Source: Thermoprotei archaeon (GTDB taxonomy: Archaea; Thermoproteota; Thermoprotei; Thermofilales; B15-G2). From it: a stretch of DNA of 64,000 nt. The stretch lies in contig QMRV01000006.1 in assembly GCA_003649445.1 (NCBI GenBank), forward strand, positions 1 through 64,000, given 5' to 3'. The stretch's first letter is position 1. Each line of letters begins with the position of its first letter. This document shows positions 58,566-64,000 of this stretch, one piece after another. Both the position numbers and the translations under genes were made by a program. The notes under the pieces were generated by a model. That model was not told where the DNA came from. It searched no databases and saw nothing but the letters and a program-made list of their open reading frames with translations.

Positions 58566-58718
58566 CGGCGCCCCGTCGGGGATAGTGGGGCATTATTCGG
58601 CGTACTATTAAGTGCACAGTGCCGGGTTTTTAAGAACTCAGCAATCCCAATAAAGTGATGTCTTTATTACATTCAATTCAGATAATTAAGATTACTAAGC
58701 CCCCAAAGACGGGGCTCC
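58566..58718 (+). ncRNA. Candidate structured non-coding RNA closed by a GC-rich stem
   Basis: The 5' end ggcgccccgtc (58567-58577) can pair with gacggggctcc (58708-58718), 10 of 11 positions, enclosing about 130 nt. Inside are gcccc/ggggc (58570-58574 with 58587-58591), an inverted repeat aataaag-N6-ctttatt (58649-58668) and a local hairpin agcccc/ggggct (58698-58716). A TATA box sits 26 bp upstream. A run of five T follows gccggg at 58621-58626 and could instead end a shorter RNA. Strand and length are inferred; no known RNA family is recognised. Confidence 0.4.
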
Positions 58719-58770
58719 TCTAAATAATGCTTGAATATAATTAGTGATTAAAAACACTAATTCTTGCTAC

Positions 58771-59442
58771 TTAAAATTCATATTTCTCTCCAGGTTTAAG
58801 TATCACTACTTTTGTTTCTACGCCGAGTTCTTTTACTGCCTTAGCGAAGTCCTCTGGATTTTTATCTATTGGCGGGAAAGTTCCGTAGTGCATTGGTATA
58901 GCTACTTTAGGTTTAAATAAGGATATGAATTTTGCCGCCTGATAAGGATCCATTGTGAATAGTCCTCCTATTGGAACTAATGCTATGTCTATTGGGTAGA
59001 GCTCTGCGTAGAGCTTAATGTCGTAAAATAGCCCTGTGTCTCCTGCATGATATACACTGGCTTCTTTTCCTCTCACTATGTATCCGACTTCTCTACCTCT
59101 TTCAGCTGAATGATATGCCGGAACGAGTATTATTTTAATACCTTCGACTTCGGCTTCTCCACCGATATTCATTCCTATTGTTTTTTCAACACCCTTTTCT
59201 CTCATGAAATTAACTAGCTCATAGATCCCCGCAAAGCATGCTCCTGTTCTTTTTGCTATTTCTACAGCATCTCCTAGGTGGTCTCCGTGGTCGTGTGTCA
59301 CAAGTATTATATTGACGCTCTTTATGTCTTCAGGTTTACATGCAGCTTTAGGATTAGTTGAAAGCCAAGGGTCAATTAATATTATTTTGTTGTCTAGCAG
59401 TATTTCGAAGGCAGCATGTCCAAGCCACTTTACGTAGCCCAT
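58771..59442 (-). CDS. UPF0173 metal-dependent hydrolase (metallo-beta-lactamase fold)
   Basis: A 223-residue metallo-beta-lactamase fold hydrolase of UPF0173. It starts MGYVKWLGHAAFEI, then LIDPWLS, the metal motif THDHGDHLGD (about 50-59), PAYHSA, YHAGDTGLF (about 132-140) and IPMHYGTFPPI. The substrate is unknown. I take ATG 59442, which follows a ggggg-rich Shine-Dalgarno-like tract and lies 16 bp after the preceding gene; ATG 59475 would overlap that gene. Confidence 0.88.
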   Translation of the reverse strand: MGYVKWLGHAAFEILLDNKIILIDPWLSTNPKAACKPEDIKSVNIILVTHDHGDHLGDAVEIAKRTGACFAGIYELVNFMREKGVEKTIGMNIGGEAEVEGIKIILVPAYHSAERGREVGYIVRGKEASVYHAGDTGLFYDIKLYAELYPIDIALVPIGGLFTMDPYQAAKFISLFKPKVAIPMHYGTFPPIDKNPEDFAKAVKELGVETKVVILKPGEKYEF

Positions 59443-59458
59443 AGTGCCCCCTATAAGT

Positions 59459-60355
59459 TTACTTAATAGATACACTTAAAGCTTTTTTATGACAAACATC
59501 TACGCAACTTAAACATTTTATACATTTTTTACTAGTTATCGTTTCATATTCTATAATATTAATTTTCATTGGACAATTTCTTAAACATTTATCACATTTA
59601 ATACATTTAGTTGGATCACGCTTAATCGTTAATAAAGATATTTTATTGAAGTATCCCATGAGTACTCCGAGAGGACAAATCCATCTGCAGAACGGTCTTG
59701 GTGTAAATAACGAGGCTGCTATGAAGAAAGCTAAGATCGATAATCTTAGTATAGCCCATGGAGTTAGCGAGATTTCTCCTGTGAGAGCTACTTCCAGCAT
59801 TTTTGATGGCAGTATTATTAGGAGGGTAGCTGATGGACAAAAAGCACAGAATGGCCCTTCGTAGAATGTTTCATCTATTATTTTTCCGTAAATAGGCAAC
59901 TGAATAGATAAAATAGCTACAGTAACTAAACCTTTTAAAATTACAGTAAATATGACTAGGAGAAGTATCGCGTCTTGAACATAGCTTAGGTCAAACTTAA
60001 TTTTATTTTTCTTTCCAGCAATTCTCCATAAGGCCTCCTGTATTAAACCAAAGGGACAAACCCATCCGCAAAAAGCTCTCCCAATAATAGCCCCTATAAG
60101 GATTATTACACCTATTGTCAGTAGAGGAATGTATCCTTGAGCAATACTTCTCTGAAGTGCCCCCATCGCACATACAATTGTGCTTGAGGGTCTATTAACT
60201 ATAATAAATACTCCCATAGAGAAGCAGTTTAATACCGGAAGAGGCAATCCTGTGGCTTCTATCTCTACTAAAGGTTCCAGAACGCGTAAATTCATTAGGA
60301 AAAAGAAAAATACAGCTAATATTGCTCGTATTACTCCTATCTTTCTTTTAGGCAT
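59459..60355 (-). CDS. NapH-like membrane polyferredoxin
   Basis: A 298-residue membrane protein with about five helices, two CxxxCP motifs next to membrane segments (FCGWVCPFG near 93 and FCRWICPLG near 222), and two C-terminal [4Fe-4S] ferredoxin motifs (CIKCDKCLRNC and CIKCLSCVDVC). This is the NapH/MauN-type layout of quinol-linked or ferredoxin-linked electron transfer proteins. It follows the zinc-ribbon membrane protein by 15 bp, so the two are probably partners. Confidence 0.88.
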   Translation of the reverse strand: MPKRKIGVIRAILAVFFFFLMNLRVLEPLVEIEATGLPLPVLNCFSMGVFIIVNRPSSTIVCAMGALQRSIAQGYIPLLTIGVIILIGAIIGRAFCGWVCPFGLIQEALWRIAGKKNKIKFDLSYVQDAILLLVIFTVILKGLVTVAILSIQLPIYGKIIDETFYEGPFCAFCPSATLLIILPSKMLEVALTGEISLTPWAILRLSILAFFIAASLFTPRPFCRWICPLGVLMGYFNKISLLTIKRDPTKCIKCDKCLRNCPMKINIIEYETITSKKCIKCLSCVDVCHKKALSVSIK

Positions 60356-60370
60356 AGGGGTTCCCTGTGC

Positions 60371-61183
60371 TTAGGGTAAGAGCCCTTTAAGGCAGCTGGC
60401 GCAGGGTATTTGGATCAAGCTTTTAAGGTAGCTCCAGTCACCATTTAAAATACCCATGTATATTAAGATTATTCCTAGAGCTATTAGTGAAAACGTGAAG
60501 AATCTTTTTGCTTTTAATTTTTCTTTGCGCTTAGGTTCATATTCTTCTTTCTTTCTTTTAACTAGTTTTCGTCCACAGCGTGTACAGACTTTACTGCTTG
60601 GAAGATTTAATGCATTACATTGCGGACATTTAATAGCTCCTTTGCTGACCGCCATTTTCTCTAGGCTTTTAAGTTTCTTCTGCTGTTCATCTATTACCTC
60701 TTCGAGCTCTCTTTTTCTTTCTTCATATACTTCTGGACTTATAGTGTCTTTAAACTCCTCTAGCATCGATAAACTATTTAAATTCTTTTGAAGATCCTCT
60801 AATACGCTATTATATTTCCTAATTATTTCCTCAAGTGTAAGCTCTCTTTTTGGCTTCGGCGGAACACTGACTATTTCTACTGGCGGAACCTCTACCCCCT
60901 CTTTTCTAGGAGGCTTTTCCGCAACTTCTTTAAAAGGCACTTCTTCTCTACTTACTTCGATCTCCTCTCCATATTCACGTATTTCAGAGAAAACTTCTTC
61001 AAGTGTGGCAGGCTTCTTTTCTTCTACTCCAATTATTTTCTCTAGATCTTCTAAAGATAATGTAATGGCACCCGTTTTCTCTTTCTCGAGACAAGGTGGT
61101 GAAGCAGGGTTGTCTACCTTTATATTAAGCTTAAGACAGCGACCATTTGAAAAAAATATACAGTCTCTACAGTCCTTCGGCAC
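60371..61183 (-). CDS. Zinc-ribbon, coiled-coil, membrane-anchored protein with C-terminal CxxC
   Basis: A 270-residue protein of unknown family. In order: an N-terminal cysteine group (CRDCIFF, C16, C31), an acidic linker, a coiled coil (about 120-175), a zinc ribbon (CPQC and CTRC, about 187-207), one membrane helix (about 227-245) and a short tail with CASC near the C-terminus, on the outer side if the soluble part is cytoplasmic. It precedes the NapH-like ferredoxin and could organise or receive electrons from it. The N-terminal motif recalls the small protein at 48687. Confidence 0.65.
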   Translation of the reverse strand: MPKDCRDCIFFSNGRCLKLNIKVDNPASPPCLEKEKTGAITLSLEDLEKIIGVEEKKPATLEEVFSEIREYGEEIEVSREEVPFKEVAEKPPRKEGVEVPPVEIVSVPPKPKRELTLEEIIRKYNSVLEDLQKNLNSLSMLEEFKDTISPEVYEERKRELEEVIDEQQKKLKSLEKMAVSKGAIKCPQCNALNLPSSKVCTRCGRKLVKRKKEEYEPKRKEKLKAKRFFTFSLIALGIILIYMGILNGDWSYLKSLIQIPCASCLKGLLP

Positions 61184-61242
61184 GGTTATCTCCTAGTCTT
61201 TCTTTTATATCGAGTATATTAAGCTATTTGTTTCGAGCTAAA

Positions 61243-62112
61243 CTATATTTTCTTTAGGAGTAAGTCTATCACTTCTCTAGGAGTTTTTGCAACAGCTATT
61301 CCTGCTTCCTCGAATGCCTTAATCTTGCTTGACGCGGTTCCCATACCCATTGTAATTATTGCGCCAGCGTGTCCCATGCGCTTTCCGGGTGGGGCCGTCT
61401 TGCCAGCTATATAGGCGACAACAGGTTTAGAGTAGCCTCTTTTCTTGATCCAGTAGGCGAGTTCTTCTTCCATGGTTCCTCCTATTTCGCCTATCACGAC
61501 AACAGCTTTTGTCTCTTTGTCTTTCTCGAAAAGCTCAAGAACTTCAATGAAATCCATGCCTACTATAGGGTCTCCTCCTATACCTATGCATGTACTTTGA
61601 CCTAGTCCAGCTTTCGTTATTAAATGCGCTATTTCATATGTCAGAGTTCCGCTTCTAGAAACTATTCCTATAACCCCTTTTTCGAAAATATGTCCGGGCA
61701 TTATTCCGACTTTTGATTCTCCTGGCGATATTACTCCAGGACAGTTCGGACCTACTATCCACGCTCCTTTAAGTCTAGCATAAGAAATTACTCGAAGTTC
61801 ATCATGTAGTGGGATATGTTCGGTAATGACTACTATAAGCCTTATTCCGGCGTCTATAGCTTCGTAAATTGCATCAGGTGCGTACGGCGCGGGCACGAAT
61901 ACTGTCGAAGTATTTATTTCAGGATGTTCAGTGAGTGCCTCTTCTACTGAATTGTAGACAGGTACTCCGTGAACGCTTTGTCCTCCTTTGCCTGGAGTAA
62001 CTCCAGCTAAAATCTTAGTGCCATAATCCAGCATTGCCTTTGTATGGAAACTGCCTTCTCTTCCAGTTATTCCTTGAACAAGGACTCTAGTGTTCTTATT
62101 TACTAATATCAT
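61243..62112 (-). CDS. sucD: Succinyl-CoA synthetase alpha subunit
   Basis: A 289-residue subunit that binds CoA and carries the phosphorylated His. It has [13 protein letters not shown] (about 13-25), [20 protein letters not shown] (about 122-141), [22 protein letters not shown], and the active-site GHAGAI near 246. It makes ATP or GTP from succinyl-CoA in the citric acid cycle, or runs in reverse. It overlaps sucC by 4 bp. Confidence 0.95.
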   Translation of the reverse strand: MILVNKNTRVLVQGITGREGSFHTKAMLDYGTKILAGVTPGKGGQSVHGVPVYNSVEEALTEHPEINTSTVFVPAPYAPDAIYEAIDAGIRLIVVITEHIPLHDELRVISYARLKGAWIVGPNCPGVISPGESKVGIMPGHIFEKGVIGIVSRSGTLTYEIAHLITKAGLGQSTCIGIGGDPIVGMDFIEVLELFEKDKETKAVVVIGEIGGTMEEELAYWIKKRGYSKPVVAYIAGKTAPPGKRMGHAGAIITMGMGTASSKIKAFEEAGIAVAKTPREVIDLLLKKI

Positions 62113-63230
62113 TTCACCACCTCTACAGCTGCCTTAGCTGCTTCTTCCATAGATTCATAAGCTTTTATTCCAACTTTCTCTAAAATCTCCTTGCCTTCTT
62201 CTTCCTTTGTACCCATCATTCTAACAAATATTGGTTTGTCTTTTCCGGACTCTTTTAAAGCCTCTACTATTCCTCTAGCTACTTCATCGCACCTAGTTAT
62301 ACCTCCCAGTATGTTAATTAAAATAGCTTTAACTCGAGGATTTGCTAAAAGGAGTTTCACTGCTTCTTTTACTTTTTCTGCTCTAGCTCCGCCTCCTATG
62401 TCCAAGAAGTTTGCAGGTTTTCCTCCATAGAAATAAACTAAATCCATTGTCGCCATTGTTAATCCAGCTCCATTGCCTATAATTCCTATATTTCCGTCCA
62501 AGTCTACATAGCTAAAGCCTTTTTCTCTCGCAATTCTCTCGTATTCACTAAATTCTTCTTCAGGTGCTTCTATATCTTTATGCCTGTACGCAGAATTGTC
62601 ATCAATTGTCATTCGAGTATCAAGAGCTAATACCTTGTTTTCAGCCGATATCGCTAAAGGATTTGTTTCAACTAATTCACAGTCATAGTCTAGGAAGATA
62701 GAGTACATCGCTTTAATTATCCCTTTTAGTTCTTTGCTCAGTTCTCCTAAATTGAGGAAATTGAGTATTTTTCTTATTTGGTATTCCTGTAGACCTACAA
62801 GAGGGTCTATGTATACTTTAATTAAGTCTTCTGGACTTGTTCGAGCTATTTCCTCTATGTTCACTCCTCCTCTCCGCGATGCAATAAAGCAGTAGGCTCT
62901 TTTGCTTCTATCTACTGTTATACTTAAGTATAACTCTTTTAATATGTTTATTTTCTCTACAACTAGAACTTTCTTAACTAAACATCCTTTAATAGAACTA
63001 TCAATTAATTTCTCTGAATTTTTTTCGGCATCTTCGGGTGTTTCAGCTACGATAATTCCTCCCGCTTTTCCTCTCCCTGCCAGGAGCACTTGTGCTTTAA
63101 TAACAACAGGTTTACCTATTTGTTCTGCTATTTCTCTTACCCTTTTAGGATTCTCTGCTATATCTCCGGGGGGAACAGGTATACCGTATTTTTTAAAAAT
63201 TTCACGAGCTTGGTACTCATAGAGCTTCAT
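62109..63230 (-). CDS. sucC: Succinyl-CoA synthetase beta subunit
   Basis: A 373-residue subunit with an ATP-grasp nucleotide domain: [17 protein letters not shown] at the N-terminus, [17 protein letters not shown] (about 42-58), the ETNPLA segment near 188, then [18 protein letters not shown] and the [12 protein letters not shown] block near 311. The gene is first in the sucCD operon. Its start region overlaps a purine-rich tract (gaggtggct on the minus strand, 63233-63241) that can serve as Shine-Dalgarno. Confidence 0.95.
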   Translation of the reverse strand: MKLYEYQAREIFKKYGIPVPPGDIAENPKRVREIAEQIGKPVVIKAQVLLAGRGKAGGIIVAETPEDAEKNSEKLIDSSIKGCLVKKVLVVEKINILKELYLSITVDRSKRAYCFIASRRGGVNIEEIARTSPEDLIKVYIDPLVGLQEYQIRKILNFLNLGELSKELKGIIKAMYSIFLDYDCELVETNPLAISAENKVLALDTRMTIDDNSAYRHKDIEAPEEEFSEYERIAREKGFSYVDLDGNIGIIGNGAGLTMATMDLVYFYGGKPANFLDIGGGARAEKVKEAVKLLLANPRVKAILINILGGITRCDEVARGIVEALKESGKDKPIFVRMMGTKEEEGKEILEKVGIKAYESMEEAAKAAVEVVK

Positions 63231-63317
63231 TTAGCCACCTCCGAAAGCTTAATCGAAAAAATGTTATAATAGTTTCCTATTTAAGGAACATCATACTATA
63301 AATTAGTGATAGTCGTG

Positions 63318-64000
63318 ATGAAAGTAAAGAGATTATCTACTGGAATACTTGACTTAGACAAAATGTTATGCGGAGGTATACCCGAAGGATTCTTCGTTAC
63401 ATTAACAGGCGAACCAGGTACCGGAAAAACTGTCGCGTGTTTGCACTTCATATGGGCTGGCCTAACTAATTTAGAAAAGTGCATTTACGTAACAACAGAA
63501 GAAAGTAGAGAGAGCATAATTAGACAGGCAGCACAATTTGGCATGAATTTTGAAAAGGCAATAAATACTGGTAGACTAATTATAATAGATGCTTTAATGA
63601 AAGAAAAAGAAGATCGATGGAGTTTACGCGAGGTTACTTTAGAAGAGTTGATAAGAAAAGTTATCGAGGCTAAAAGAGAGTTAGGTTCTCCTTGTAAGAG
63701 ACTTGTTATAGACTCTTTAAGTGCTTTCTGGCTTAAAGCTCCGTCTTTAGCCAGACAAATAAGCTATGACTTAAAAAGAATACTCAATAAATGGAGGTTT
63801 ACAATATATGCTACAAGCCAATACGCTATAACAACAGGCTCTGCTTTTGGATGGGGAGCTGAACACATTGCTGATGGAATAATAAGATTTAAGCGCTCAA
63901 TAAAGGGAGGCAGATTGAGGAGGTATATCATTATAGAAAAAATGAGGCAAACTCCACATGATTTAAGAGTATACGAGATAGATATAGTGGACAAAGTAGG
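63318..64000 (+). CDS. KaiC-like RecA-superfamily ATPase (cut by window edge)
   Basis: About 227 residues are visible. It has the KaiC-type start (RLSTGILDLDKMLCGGIPEG), Walker A GEPGTGKTV (about 35-43), YVTTEES, and Walker B KRLVIDSLSAF near 133. One KaiC domain is seen; whether a second follows is unknown. Archaeal single-domain KaiC-like ATPases are regulators of motility, signalling or repair. ATG 63318 is chosen; GTG 63306 in the same frame fits a TATA-like ctatttaagg (63281-63290) better if the mRNA is leaderless. Confidence 0.85.
   Translation, partial: MKVKRLSTGILDLDKMLCGGIPEGFFVTLTGEPGTGKTVACLHFIWAGLTNLEKCIYVTTEESRESIIRQAAQFGMNFEKAINTGRLIIIDALMKEKEDRWSLREVTLEELIRKVIEAKRELGSPCKRLVIDSLSAFWLKAPSLARQISYDLKRILNKWRFTIYATSQYAITTGSAFGWGAEHIADGIIRFKRSIKGGRLRRYIIIEKMRQTPHDLRVYEIDIVDKV

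Noticed and set aside
58566..58720. RNase P or SRP RNA
   Set aside because: The conserved core motifs of those RNAs were not found and the length is too small for SRP RNA.
58560..58740. Insertion sequence or MITE remnant
   Set aside because: Inverted GC-rich ends are present, but no target-site duplication, transposase fragment or matching third copy could be shown.
1..64000. tRNA, rRNA or CRISPR arrays
   Set aside because: No T-loop consensus with matching acceptor ends, no ribosomal RNA-like conserved blocks and no regularly spaced repeats were seen in the gaps.

Overview
This window looks like a stretch of a hyperthermophilic or thermophilic archaeal chromosome of the TACK/Thermoproteota (crenarchaeote-like) kind. 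Direct indicators are archaeal-type RadA, PCNA, ribosomal protein S25e, CDP-archaeol synthase, a Trm5-like methyltransferase, GTP-dependent dephospho-CoA kinase, an aKMT-like lysine methyltransferase, ribose-1,5-bisphosphate isomerase and two tungsten aldehyde:ferredoxin oxidoreductase family enzymes. The DNA is AT-rich (roughly 35-40% GC by eye). Arginine is written mostly AGA/AGG, GTG and TTG starts are common, and many first genes of transcription units have a TATA box about 26 bases before the start codon (leaderless), while internal genes overlap or have a Shine-Dalgarno. No rRNA, tRNA, CRISPR array or insertion sequence was recognised.

Layout. 0-9 kb: radA (cut by the left edge), uracil-DNA glycosylase, a flavin reductase-like protein, a VTE5/SEC59-type membrane kinase, a first MoxR ATPase-VWA pair, a polyprenyl diphosphate synthase, a thioredoxin-like/exosortase-like membrane fusion and a nitroreductase. 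9-19.5 kb: S25e, unknown wHTH proteins, a radical SAM enzyme, a second MoxR-VWA module bracketed by two membrane-anchored HTH regulators, then a six-gene operon built around a RadA paralogue, a SWIM zinc-finger protein and a C2H2 zinc-finger protein. 19.6-24.3 kb: two tandem eIF2B-like/ribose-1,5-bisphosphate isomerase paralogues with signs of gene conversion, an RNA m5C methyltransferase, and an operon with RNA 2'-phosphotransferase. 24.4-40 kb: mostly housekeeping information processing (endonuclease IV, TruA, PCNA, CarS, DeoC, macro domain, aKMT-like, MCT-1-like PUA protein, COG1031 radical SAM and Trm5-like), with four C/D box sRNA candidates in the gaps. 40-47.5 kb: a redox island of ferredoxin, aldehyde oxidoreductase, glyceraldehyde-3-phosphate:ferredoxin oxidoreductase, and a GlcF/GlcD-like oxidase pair. 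47.6-64 kb: a fifth C/D RNA candidate, a BadF-type sugar kinase, Trm14-like methyltransferase, dephospho-CoA kinase, a GTPBP1-like GTPase, RpiA, a VTE6-like (DUF92) protein, two GC-rich non-coding islands, a NapH-like ferredoxin, succinyl-CoA synthetase and a KaiC-like ATPase cut by the right edge.

The strongest candidates for something new are: the RadA-paralogue/SWIM/zinc-finger operon (resembling a minimal archaeal counterpart of the eukaryotic Shu-type Rad51-paralogue/SWIM complex, with three unknown partners); the 11.5-16.1 kb MoxR-VWA module with a four-cysteine ATPase and a degenerate metallopeptidase-like VWA protein; the cysteine-poor thioredoxin-exosortase-like fusion; the diverged isomerase paralogue that lost the catalytic Cys and Asp yet shares a 93-bp identical tract with its active neighbour; and the two GC-rich islands that may be unrecognised structured RNAs.
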